A stretch of DNA of 64,000 bases from Synechococcus sp. MW101C3 (GTDB lineage: Bacteria; Cyanobacteriota; Cyanobacteriia; PCC-6307; Cyanobiaceae), in the NCBI RefSeq assembly GCF_002252635.1, contig NZ_NQKX01000005.1:62001-126000 (forward strand), in the 5' to 3' direction. Below are positions 9,208 to 17,077 of the stretch, piece after piece (the first letter of the stretch is position 1; the number at the start of each line of letters is the position of its first letter). The notes beneath the pieces are model-generated. The model was not told the DNA's origin, did no database searches, and worked only from the letters and a program-made list of their open reading frames with translations. Both the position numbers and the translations under genes were made by a program.

Positions 9208-10047
9208 TCAGCCATGGAGCCCATGACCACCGGGTGCTGCGGAGCTGCTGACTCCGATCAGGCGCCGAGCCCGCTCCAGCAGCTGCGGAAGTTGTTCCGC
9301 CAGCGTTGCTGTCCGCTCATGGTTGGCCAGGAAGTGGTCGAGTTCACGCTCCATCTGCAGCAGATAGCCCTGCAGCAACCCCACATGCTCCTTTTCCAGG
9401 TCAAGGGAGCGTTCAAGCTGTTCACAACGCTCCTCCAGCTGGCGGTGTCCTGCGCTCGCCTTCAACCCCTGGCCTTCCAGCGCTGACAGGATCCGGGCCA
9501 ATGGCATTGGTCGGCGCCAGTCGACACCCTCGGCGTGGCCGCTGGCATCGGCCCATTGCTGGGCGTCAAGCCAAGCCTTCAGAAGGCTCGGGCGGGCCTC
9601 CAGCAGTGCACGCGTGGCCAGTTCCATGGCGCCGCTCGACACCCCGCTCGCCAGGATCCCGCGGCGTTGCCCAGTGGCCAGCTCTGGCAGTTCTGCGGCC
9701 AACAGCGCTGCCCCATCGCCACAGATGTTGATCAACTGGATCCGTTCCCGCCAGCGCCGCTTCAGTGCCGCCGATCTGGAGAGATCTGTCTGCCATTGAT
9801 CAAGTGCGGCCTCCAGCTCCTGGGGAGCGTCAGAGCGCATCACCACGTCCGCCAGTCCGTCCGCCAGTTCCCCGTAGCAGATCCAGATGCGTGTGGACTC
9901 CCCCACTGCCGCAGGTTCCTGACAGGCAAGCTCCTGCAGCGAAGGAGCCCCAGCGGCCTGGCTGTACATGAGTCCGCTGCCGGGCAGGCCATACAGCCAG
10001 AGGGCGCCATGGCCGTCGTAGGAGCTGGTCTGGGACGATAAACCCAT
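9208..10047 (-). CDS. Coiled-coil protein of unknown function in glycosyltransferase cluster
   Basis: 279 residues from ATG 10047. The N-terminal half opens with SSYDGHGALWLYGLPGSG and reads like a small alpha/beta domain (ERIQLINICGDG). The C-terminal third is a coiled coil, about 200-265: EERCEQLERSLDLEKEHVG followed by LLQMERELDHFLANHE and LLERARRLI. Similar heptad-rich tails occur in proteins encoded inside cyanobacterial polysaccharide and type I secretion clusters; that is recollection, not a search. It starts about 100 bases from a divergent TPR gene at 10150, and the pair probably shares a promoter region. It marks the left edge of the surface-biosynthesis cluster. No enzymatic motif was seen. 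Confidence 0.62.
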   Translation of the reverse strand: MGLSSQTSSYDGHGALWLYGLPGSGLMYSQAAGAPSLQELACQEPAAVGESTRIWICYGELADGLADVVMRSDAPQELEAALDQWQTDLSRSAALKRRWRERIQLINICGDGAALLAAELPELATGQRRGILASGVSSGAMELATRALLEARPSLLKAWLDAQQWADASGHAEGVDWRRPMPLARILSALEGQGLKASAGHRQLEERCEQLERSLDLEKEHVGLLQGYLLQMERELDHFLANHERTATLAEQLPQLLERARRLIGVSSSAAPGGHGLHG

Positions 10048-10149
10048 GGATTGGTGGCCATCGCCGATCCCGTGGCTCCATCCTGCCGCCCTTGCCTCAC
10101 GGCTGCCCGGCCAGCTCTTCGGTGGTTGGCTGCTGGCCAAGGCCAGACA

Positions 10150-10857
10150 ATGGGAGCACACCACCAGGGGCTCGCCTTGCGGAGGGAAACACTGCTGGAG
10201 AGTCTGCGCCGGTTCCCCGGTGATGCCGGGATGATTCAGCGGCTGGGGCAAGAGCTTGAGGCCAGCGGCGATTGGTCATTGATGGTTGAGGCGCTTCAGC
10301 CCCAGCTCCAGCACGTGAAGGCCGGCACACCGCTGGAAGCGCAGATCACTTACCTGCTGGCGAAGGCCTCCCTGGAGCTTGGCGACGAGCGGCGCGCCTT
10401 GGCGCTGATTGGTCGCTCCCTGCTCGGACGCCCGGATTTCGCCTTCAGCCACCACATCAAGGGTCGGGCGCTCGCCCGGCTGCAGCGCTGCGCCGAAGCG
10501 ATTGCCGCGCAGCAGCGCTGTGTGGAGCTGGCTCCCACGTTTTGCTGGGGTTGGTTTGAGCTCGGTTGCCAGCTGCGTCACCAAGGCGATCTTGAGCACG
10601 CCATGGGCAGCCTTCGCCGCGCCCTGGCTCTGCAGCCTGCTGAGAATCAGCACCACCACCGCCTTATTCAACGGGCGCTGGGCGAGGTGGAAGCTGAGCT
10701 CGCCCAGCGGGAACGCCAGGAGGCGGCCTTGTCGCTCTGGCCGGATCGTGCGCTGGTGCCACAGGGACAACGGCTCCCATCACTGGACGAAATCGAGCTG
10801 CAACTGGAGCAGTTCCGCCTGTTTCTCCATCGCCACGAAGCCCAGCGAAGCCGCTGA
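10150..10857 (+). CDS. TPR-repeat protein
   Basis: 235 residues from ATG 10150, mostly helical tetratricopeptide repeats: LLAKASLELGDERRALALIG, HIKGRALARLQRCAEAIAAQ and FELGCQLRHQGDLEHAMGS are three consecutive repeats. The C-terminus (about 180-235) is a charged helix. The frame is open to 10051 but that start would leave only three bases to the divergent neighbour, so 10150 is preferred. TPR proteins are repeated through this cluster (13.9, 20.8 and 33 kb); they probably act as scaffolds or substrate-recruiting subunits of the glycosyltransferases, which is inference. It converges on the GT2 gene. Confidence 0.7.
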   Translation: MGAHHQGLALRRETLLESLRRFPGDAGMIQRLGQELEASGDWSLMVEALQPQLQHVKAGTPLEAQITYLLAKASLELGDERRALALIGRSLLGRPDFAFSHHIKGRALARLQRCAEAIAAQQRCVELAPTFCWGWFELGCQLRHQGDLEHAMGSLRRALALQPAENQHHHRLIQRALGEVEAELAQRERQEAALSLWPDRALVPQGQRLPSLDEIELQLEQFRLFLHRHEAQRSR

Positions 10858-10869
10858 ACCGGCAACACG

Positions 10870-12759
10870 TCAGTCCCAGCCGGGGATCTGCAGTTCGCGG
10901 GGGCGGCCATCGTGGTGCAGTGCACTGCTCGCGCCCGGCCAGCACAGGCCTGGGCCGGCCATGGCTGCAGGCCAGCGTTGCCGCAGAGCGGTGAGGCCGG
11001 CATGGCGGGCCGCACGGTCGTCGCCGCGGCTGTGGCGGCTGCTCCCCTCGGCATGAACAAGCACCGCCTCCGGGGTGAGCACATGCCGCAGGCCGAAGGC
11101 TCCAAGCCGCAAGCAGAAGTCCACATCGTTGCCTTCCACCGGCAAGGCTGGATCGAATCCACCCGCCTCAAGAAACAGCGGCCGCCTCACCATCAGGCAA
11201 GCGCCGGTGAGGGCGGGCCAGGCGGTGAGAAAGGAACTGCGGGAGCGGTGCACGTGATGGTCTGGCGGCAGATCGCGGTAGGGGTGGGCACAGCCATCCC
11301 TGCCCAGCCCCGGCAGCACCCCGGCGTGCTGCAGGCGCCCTGCAGGCGTGAGCAGCAGGGCGCCTGCGCAGCCCACCACCGGGCGCAGCGCCTGGGCCGC
11401 CAGGCTTTCGAGCCAGCCGGAGTGGTGCCCACGGCGCTGCAGAGGGTGCACGTCGTTGTTGAGAAACAGCAGCAGATCTCCACGGGCGGCGCGGGCTGCC
11501 CCGTTGTTGAGCAGGCTCCAGTTGAACGGGCCATCGCCATCCAGCCAACCGGCCCGCAGACCTGGCCGCTCCTGCCATCGGCGCTGCAGCTCGGCGCTGG
11601 CCTGCTGGCGTGAACCGTTGTCGACCACCCACACCTCAAGGCGCAGCCGGGGGTTCTGCGCCCGGTCAACCCCATCGAGGCAGGCCGCCAGCAGATCGGG
11701 GCGATCGCGGCTGGGCACGATCACGCTCACCAGCTGTGGCGAGCAAGGCAGGGCCCAGGTGAAACGGAAACCGGCCGCCCCGCCAGGCTGTGCTGATCCC
11801 GGCGGCTCCACCGTGTGGGGCGTGACGGCCGTGACCGCCTCACCCAGCTCGCGCAGGTGGCGGTGCAGCAGGTTGGAGCGATCGATCGCCTCCATGGCAC
11901 AGGGCTGGCCGCCTGCGGCAGCACGGCAGTGCACCAGGATCCGCGGCAGGGCAACCAGGCGCGGCTGGCAGGCGAGGGCCTGCAACTGCCAGGCAAACAG
12001 GGCGTCGGGTGCGGCAGGCGGTGGTGGCACGCCGACCTGCTGCAGCCAGTCGAGCCGCCACACGCTCAGCCCATCCAGCCAGGGGGTGCTCCAGAAGCTC
12101 TCCGGCTGCCAACCCGGCTTGAACCAGGGCCCAAAACGCTCGCCGGTTGGGCTGATCAGGTCTTCGTCGGCGTAGAGGCCATCGGGGAGCCGTTCACCAG
12201 CGTCCTGCCGGCGCTTCAGTTCGGCCGCCACCCAGCCCAGCGCCCCCGCCCGCAGCTGGGCGCCGGCACCGACGCAGACCTGCCAACCGGGCAGCGGATC
12301 AGCCGGCTCGAGGGGGGGCAAGGGCGGCTCCAGCTGCCGGCGCCAGTAGCGGTAAGCGGCGGGGCCCAGCCCATCGGCGAGGGTCTCGCCGTCGAGAGCG
12401 GCGAGACCCTCCAGCCGTTGCCGGCGGCGAGCGATCCAGGGCTGGTGTGGCAGGGCTGCAGCGGCCGCGGCCATGGCACCGGCGGCAGCCGGCCAGTCGT
12501 TCTGCTCCTCCAGCAGTTCCGCCAGAGCGAAGGCGTTCCAGCCGAGGCCTGGATCGCAACGGGTGCTCTCTCGCTGCAGGCGAATGGCCTCCGGGCGCCG
12601 CCCCTGGCGCGCTCGCAGGCGGCCCAGCAGATGCAGGGCTGCGGCATGGCGCGGTTGCAGCGCCAGGCATTCCCACAGTGCAGCTTCCGCCTCAGCCCAG
12701 TGCTCCCGCTCGAGAGCCTGCTCGCCGAGGGAATACCAGTGCTGCGGTGTGGAAGCCAA
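10870..12759 (-). CDS. TPR-fused family 2 glycosyltransferase
   Basis: A cytosolic sugar transferase. The N-terminal part has TPR helices (WYSLGEQALEREHWAEAEAA and LHLLGRLRARQGRRPEAIRL). A second, partly GT-A-like block follows (GLYADEDLISPTGERFG, FKPGWQPESFWSTPWLDGL). The true GT2 domain is C-terminal: SVIVPSRDRPDLLAACLDGV, VVDNGS, LLFLNNDVHP (the DxD-like site), GACLMVRRPLFLEAGGFD and DVDFCLRLG. No in-frame ATG exists near the start. TTG 12759 avoids overlap with the divergent gene; GTG 12867 and TTG 13002 lie inside that gene on the other strand. The start is uncertain, the domain call is not. Confidence 0.85.
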   Translation of the reverse strand: MASTPQHWYSLGEQALEREHWAEAEAALWECLALQPRHAAALHLLGRLRARQGRRPEAIRLQRESTRCDPGLGWNAFALAELLEEQNDWPAAAGAMAAAAAALPHQPWIARRRQRLEGLAALDGETLADGLGPAAYRYWRRQLEPPLPPLEPADPLPGWQVCVGAGAQLRAGALGWVAAELKRRQDAGERLPDGLYADEDLISPTGERFGPWFKPGWQPESFWSTPWLDGLSVWRLDWLQQVGVPPPPAAPDALFAWQLQALACQPRLVALPRILVHCRAAAGGQPCAMEAIDRSNLLHRHLRELGEAVTAVTPHTVEPPGSAQPGGAAGFRFTWALPCSPQLVSVIVPSRDRPDLLAACLDGVDRAQNPRLRLEVWVVDNGSRQQASAELQRRWQERPGLRAGWLDGDGPFNWSLLNNGAARAARGDLLLFLNNDVHPLQRRGHHSGWLESLAAQALRPVVGCAGALLLTPAGRLQHAGVLPGLGRDGCAHPYRDLPPDHHVHRSRSSFLTAWPALTGACLMVRRPLFLEAGGFDPALPVEGNDVDFCLRLGAFGLRHVLTPEAVLVHAEGSSRHSRGDDRAARHAGLTALRQRWPAAMAGPGLCWPGASSALHHDGRPRELQIPGWD

Positions 12760-12775
12760 GGGGAGGCCACACTGG

Positions 12776-13960
12776 ATGGGTTGCCACAGCTCAGTGTCGC
12801 CCCTGGTTGTGAATCTGTGGGGCCATCTCGGCGGTGGGTTCGGCCTGGGCGAGGGTGCGCTGTGCACGGCGCGAGCCCTGCGTGCCGCCGGGCTCACGGT
12901 GCAGCCGCGCCACCTGCCCCTGGCGACCCATGCCGATGGAGCTGAGGGCGCCGCCGCGGGGTCAGCCGCCGCCGCGATCGATCTGGTGCACACCAACCCC
13001 AATGTGCTGCGGCAGACCGATGGCCTGGCGGAGCGGTTGCAGCTGGAGGCACCGCTGCGGATCGGCTTCTGGGCGTGGGAGCTGGAGGCCTTCCCCGACG
13101 GCTGGGAGGTGGGCTTCTCAGGCCTCGATCAGCTGTGGTGCCCTTCGCCCTTCTGCGCTACCGCCCTTGGTCAGCGCAGCCCGGTGCCGGTCACGGCGTT
13201 GCCGCATCTGATCGATTGGCAACGCGCCGACCGGCTGGCGCAGTTGCGCGCCGGCCGCAGTGGCGGCGGGGAGCCCTTCACCGTGCTCTATGCCTTCGAT
13301 TTCTGGAGCACCCGCGGCCGCAAGAATCCCGACGGCGTGATCGAGGCCTTCCTCGCCGCCTTCCCGGCAGGCGGTGCGCTGGAGGCGCGGCTGGTGCTCA
13401 AGCTCGCCAGTGCCAGCCAGTTTCCGGAGGCCACCGCCCAACTGGTCGAGCGCTGCGCCGGCGATTCCCGCCTGCAGCTGATCACCAACCACCTGTCTGC
13501 GGGCGCCTTTGATGCGCTCTACGCGCAAGCCGACGTGGTGCTGAGCCTGCATCGGGCCGAGGGGTTCGGACTGCTGTTGGCCGAAGCCATGGCCGCTGGC
13601 ATCCCGACGGTGGCCAGTGGCTATGGCGGCAATCTCTGCTTCATGCCCCCGGGAAGTGCGGTGCTGGTGCCCTGCCGCCGGGTGGCGATCCAACGCAGTG
13701 AGGGCGACTACCGGGCCGGTTGGTGCTGGGGCGAACCGGATCTGGAGGTGGCGGCGGCGGCCCTGCAGCGGCTGGCCGAGCATCCGGACCAAGCGGCCCA
13801 GCTGGGCGCGGCGGGGCGGCGGGCGGTGCGGCAGGCCCTCGATCCAGCGGCCCTCGCCGCCGTGGTGGCCGAACGGATCGGCTGCCTGCTGCGCTGGGGG
13901 GGCCGGGCCGAACTGGTGAAGGCCCTGCCCCCCGATCACCCGCTGCGCCGGCTTCAGTGA
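12776..13960 (+). CDS. Family 4 (GT-B) glycosyltransferase
   Basis: A retaining glycosyltransferase of about 394 residues. The N-terminal Rossmann lobe starts with VVNLWGHLGGGFGLGEGA, a glycine-rich loop typical of GT4 acceptor domains. The C-terminal lobe has YAFDFWSTRGRKNPDGVIEA, and the donor-site motif HRAEGFGLLLAEAMAAGIP with the two glutamates spaced E-x7-E. The start is ATG 12776 or GTG 12794; the longer open frame upstream is antisense to the GT2 gene. Donor and acceptor are not predictable. The gene overlaps the stop of the convergent TPR gene by seven bases. Confidence 0.87.
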   Translation: MGCHSSVSPLVVNLWGHLGGGFGLGEGALCTARALRAAGLTVQPRHLPLATHADGAEGAAAGSAAAAIDLVHTNPNVLRQTDGLAERLQLEAPLRIGFWAWELEAFPDGWEVGFSGLDQLWCPSPFCATALGQRSPVPVTALPHLIDWQRADRLAQLRAGRSGGGEPFTVLYAFDFWSTRGRKNPDGVIEAFLAAFPAGGALEARLVLKLASASQFPEATAQLVERCAGDSRLQLITNHLSAGAFDALYAQADVVLSLHRAEGFGLLLAEAMAAGIPTVASGYGGNLCFMPPGSAVLVPCRRVAIQRSEGDYRAGWCWGEPDLEVAAAALQRLAEHPDQAAQLGAAGRRAVRQALDPAALAAVVAERIGCLLRWGGRAELVKALPPDHPLRRLQ

Positions 13961-14613
13961 CCCTCGGGCTGGGGCAGGGGCGACTGCAACCGTTCGAGCC
14001 GCTGCCGCAGGGGAGCTGACCAGGGGGTATCGATGGCACCCAGAAGCTGCATAGCGCTGTCGAGGTCCAGGCAGCTGAGGCGCCGCATGCAGACCAGGGC
14101 CCGCACCGTCTGATCGGCGGCGCCATTGGCGCAGAGCCACTCCGCCAGTTCGGGGGCCAAGCCGGAGCTGGCGGCAGCGCAGGCGCCCTCCTGCCAGCCG
14201 GGTTGCTGCTGGCTCGCCAATTGCTGCAGACGCTGCAGCGCCCGCGCCGGATCGAGGGGTACCAGCACCTCCAGCAGGTTGCGCACGGTGAGGGGGCTGT
14301 CGCTGCCCCAGGTGAGAGCCTGCTCGTAGGCCGCGGCCGCGGCCGTCAGGCGCTGCCGGCCGCGATGGGCGTCGCCGAGCTTGTGGGGCGTCCAGAAACT
14401 GCGGCTGCCGGCGGCCAGGGCCCGCTCCAGGGCGGCTTCGCAGGCATCGAAGCGCCCTTGCATCAGCAGCACGTAGCCGAGCAGGTCGAGCAGATCAGGG
14501 GCCTCGGGGGTGAGCAGCAGCAGCCGCTGCAGGGCCCCTTCGGCCACGGGCCAGTCGGCCTCGGCCAGGGCGCGCCGCAGCAGCTCCGTCCATGACGCCG
14601 ACGGGGTGCTCAT
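13954..14613 (-). CDS. TPR-like helical protein
   Basis: 219 residues from ATG 14613. TPR-type helices are seen: LLDLLGYVLLMQGRFDACEA, LGDAHRGRQRLTAAAAAYEQ and LEVLVPLDPARALQRLQQ. Its start overlaps the stop of the upstream GT4 gene (14610-14613, ATGA), so it is translationally coupled to it and probably serves the same step. No catalytic motif was found. The frame extends to 14676 but that would run inside the GT4 gene. Confidence 0.72.
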   Translation of the reverse strand: MSTPSASWTELLRRALAEADWPVAEGALQRLLLLTPEAPDLLDLLGYVLLMQGRFDACEAALERALAAGSRSFWTPHKLGDAHRGRQRLTAAAAAYEQALTWGSDSPLTVRNLLEVLVPLDPARALQRLQQLASQQQPGWQEGACAAASSGLAPELAEWLCANGAADQTVRALVCMRRLSCLDLDSAMQLLGAIDTPWSAPLRQRLERLQSPLPQPEGH

Positions 14614-15836
14614 GGTGAGGGGAGCTCCTGGCCACGGGCCACCGCATCGAGCAGCTCGATCTGGGCGCTGACGCAATGGCGGTGATCGAAGTGGGCGGCC
14701 ACATGACGGCGGGCGCCGAGCCGCAGCGCGGCGGCAGCAGCGGGCTGCTCCAGCAGGGGCACGAGCAGGTCGAGCAGGGCGTGCGGATCGTCGGCAGGCA
14801 GCAGCCGGCCGTTCACCCCCTCCAGCACCAGCCCCTCCACGCCGGCATCATGGCTGGCCAGAACGGGAGCGCCGCAGGCCATCGCCTCCAGCAGGCTCCA
14901 GCTGGGCACGTAGGGGCGGCTGAGGTAAACGTGCAAGCGACTGATCTGGAACAGGCACCTGAGCTGGGAACGGGGCAGCAGGCCGGGGGTGTGCAGGCGG
15001 CTGCGGTCGATGCTGTCGCCGAGGCGAGCCAGCAGATGGGCCAACCAGCTCTCGCTGCCGGGGGGGGCGGCTCCGTAGCAACCGCGGTCGCAGGCACCGG
15101 CCAGCACCACCTGCAGGCGGGGCAGGCGGCGTTGCAGGGCCGGCAGCACGGCCAGCAAACGATCGAGGCCCCGCAGGGGTTCGAGGCTGCGGGCCGCAAA
15201 GCTGAGCACCATCGCTTCGGGGCCGAGGTTGACGCCGCCGGGGAGCTGGAGGCGGGCGAGCGGATCGGGGGCACAGGCCTGCAGGTCCACGCCTTCGTGG
15301 ATCACCCGGAGGCGGGGGTGCAGCCAGGAGGGATAGCTGTCGCGCTGGAAGCGGCTGGCCGTGACCCCCACCGCCATGCGGCGGATGGCGAGGGCATCAG
15401 CCCACTGCTGCAGCTGCCGCCTGCCTGGCGAGGCCGCCCCTCCCCACACCTGGGGGGAGCTGAGGTCGAGTTCGAGCAGGGCCACCAGGGGGGCAGCGGG
15501 GAAGAGGTCGTCGAGCAGGAGCGCATCGCCCCAGAAACAATGCGCGAGCACCACATCGGGCCGCCATCCCGATGCGGCCAAGGGCGTGAGGCAGTCCACC
15601 ACCCGGCGTGCCTGGTGCCAGGGAGCCAGCAGGCGCCGCTCGGGATCGCCATGGCGCAGATCGTTGTGCACGTTGCCGCCCGTGGCGAGCCAGCGCAGAC
15701 GGCCAGCCAGGGCCGGATAGCTGCCCGTTCGGCGTCCCACCGCCACCACGTCGTCGCCGCGGTTCACCAGGGCGGGCGCCAGATGCTGGAACTGACCAGG
15801 AAAATTCTGGTGCAGCAGCAGCACCCGCAGCGCCAA
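14610..15836 (-). CDS. Family 4 (GT-B) glycosyltransferase
   Basis: 408 residues. The N-terminus ALRVLLLHQNFPGQFQHLAP is a known opening of GT4 enzymes of cyanobacterial and proteobacterial polysaccharide clusters. The linker FHEGVD-like step appears as VIHEGVDLQAC, followed by AARSLEPLRGLDRLL, and the donor site RPYVPSWSLLEAMACGAPVL. The SLLEAMACG motif keeps the conserved glutamate. It begins two bases after the HlyD stop, and the following TPR gene overlaps its end, making an operon ABC transporter, HlyD, GT4, TPR on the minus strand. That order links glycosylation with export. Confidence 0.9.
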   Translation of the reverse strand: MALRVLLLHQNFPGQFQHLAPALVNRGDDVVAVGRRTGSYPALAGRLRWLATGGNVHNDLRHGDPERRLLAPWHQARRVVDCLTPLAASGWRPDVVLAHCFWGDALLLDDLFPAAPLVALLELDLSSPQVWGGAASPGRRQLQQWADALAIRRMAVGVTASRFQRDSYPSWLHPRLRVIHEGVDLQACAPDPLARLQLPGGVNLGPEAMVLSFAARSLEPLRGLDRLLAVLPALQRRLPRLQVVLAGACDRGCYGAAPPGSESWLAHLLARLGDSIDRSRLHTPGLLPRSQLRCLFQISRLHVYLSRPYVPSWSLLEAMACGAPVLASHDAGVEGLVLEGVNGRLLPADDPHALLDLLVPLLEQPAAAAALRLGARRHVAAHFDHRHCVSAQIELLDAVARGQELPSP

Positions 15837-15838
15837 CG

Positions 15839-17056
15839 TCAGCGGATGGTGCGCAGGGCGCGTGCACCGCCGGCAAAGCTGGAAAACAAGAGTTCGAGGA
15901 TGCTGACTTTGTCGAGTTTGAGGTGGGCGGTGAGGGCCATGCCGGCCTGAAGCGAATAGCGCTGGCCATCGGCTTCGAGGTATTGGCGGCTGAGCTGCAG
16001 CTTTGCGGGAAAGCGTGGGGTTTGCACAGGGCTGTTCTCGGCGGGCGGCAGTGCATCGGTACCGATGGAGACGACCTCGGCGGGCAACCAGCCGTAGCGG
16101 TCACGCGGGTAGGCGGAAAACTCAACTTCGGCTCTCTGGCCGGGGCGCACGAAGGCAAGGTCGGCATCGGGCAGGTCGACCTCGGCCCGGAGGTTGTCGC
16201 TGGGCACCAGCTTGAGCAGGGGTTCGGTGCCACGGGCCACCAACCCGGGCTTGGCCTGGAGATCGAGCACCGTGCCGTCGAGCGGCGCCTTGAGCACCGT
16301 CTGGCGGAGACGGTTGCGGGTGGCCACCAGACTGGAGCGCGTTGAAGCGAGCTCACCGGCCAGCAAGGCTTCCTTCTGTGCCGATTCGGCCTGGAGCCTG
16401 GTGATCTCGGCGCGGGTGGAGCGAATGCTGGATTCCAGTTGCACCCGGCTCTTTTCAGTGTCGAGCACGTTGAGCTGGCCGTATCCGCCCTCTTGGGCCA
16501 GGGGACGCAGGCGGGCGAGCTGTTCGTTGGTAATGGTGAGCTGCTCCTGGGCACCGGCCAAGCGGGCATTGGCCTCGCCGATCGCGGCCTCCAGCCGCTG
16601 CAGCTCGGCGATGGCGTTGGCCTGAAGGGATCCCTGCCTGTCGACCAACGAGGCCGATTCAGCCGTGAGGGTTTCAGGATCGAGCACCACCAGGGGCTGG
16701 CCCGCCCGCACCCGCTGGTTTTCCTTCACCAGCACTTTGCTCACCACCCCCTGTTCCGTGGAGGCCACATCCTGGGTGGAGCGCAGCGTTTTGAGGCGAC
16801 CTGGCACGGTGACAACCCGGTCAACCTTGATGAACACCGCACTGGCCACCAGAGCCAGCACCAGCACGGAGAGGGCCGAGCCGATCGCCACGGGCATCCA
16901 GGAGGCCGGCCGGCTTTCGAGGCGGATGTCTTCGCTGGAAAAGCCGGTGTCTTCGATGGAGCCCAGCATCCGGTTGTGAGACCGGACGGGGGCGGTGGGC
17001 CGCAGCCTGCCAAGCAAGGAGCGGGATGGCGCGGTGGGGGGCTTGGTGGGCTGCAT
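15839..17056 (-). CDS. Type I secretion adaptor, HlyD/membrane-fusion family
   Basis: The periplasmic adaptor between an inner-membrane ABC transporter and an outer-membrane channel. It is 405 residues. A proline-rich cytosolic tail (1-50) is followed by one membrane helix (about 55-77, WMPVAIGSALSVLVLALVAS). The lipoyl half-motif VSKVLVKENQRVRAGQPLVVLD and the second half TVLKAPLDGTVLDL bracket a long alpha-helical hairpin (about 135-255, rich in Glu/Gln/Arg heptads). The C-terminal beta domain ends with MALTAHLKLDKVSILELL, which is usual for HlyD proteins. It is 21 bases downstream of the ABC transporter and must be its partner. Confidence 0.92.
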   Translation of the reverse strand: MQPTKPPTAPSRSLLGRLRPTAPVRSHNRMLGSIEDTGFSSEDIRLESRPASWMPVAIGSALSVLVLALVASAVFIKVDRVVTVPGRLKTLRSTQDVASTEQGVVSKVLVKENQRVRAGQPLVVLDPETLTAESASLVDRQGSLQANAIAELQRLEAAIGEANARLAGAQEQLTITNEQLARLRPLAQEGGYGQLNVLDTEKSRVQLESSIRSTRAEITRLQAESAQKEALLAGELASTRSSLVATRNRLRQTVLKAPLDGTVLDLQAKPGLVARGTEPLLKLVPSDNLRAEVDLPDADLAFVRPGQRAEVEFSAYPRDRYGWLPAEVVSIGTDALPPAENSPVQTPRFPAKLQLSRQYLEADGQRYSLQAGMALTAHLKLDKVSILELLFSSFAGGARALRTIR

Positions 17057-17077
17057 GGCGGGGGGCGCGGGTTGGGT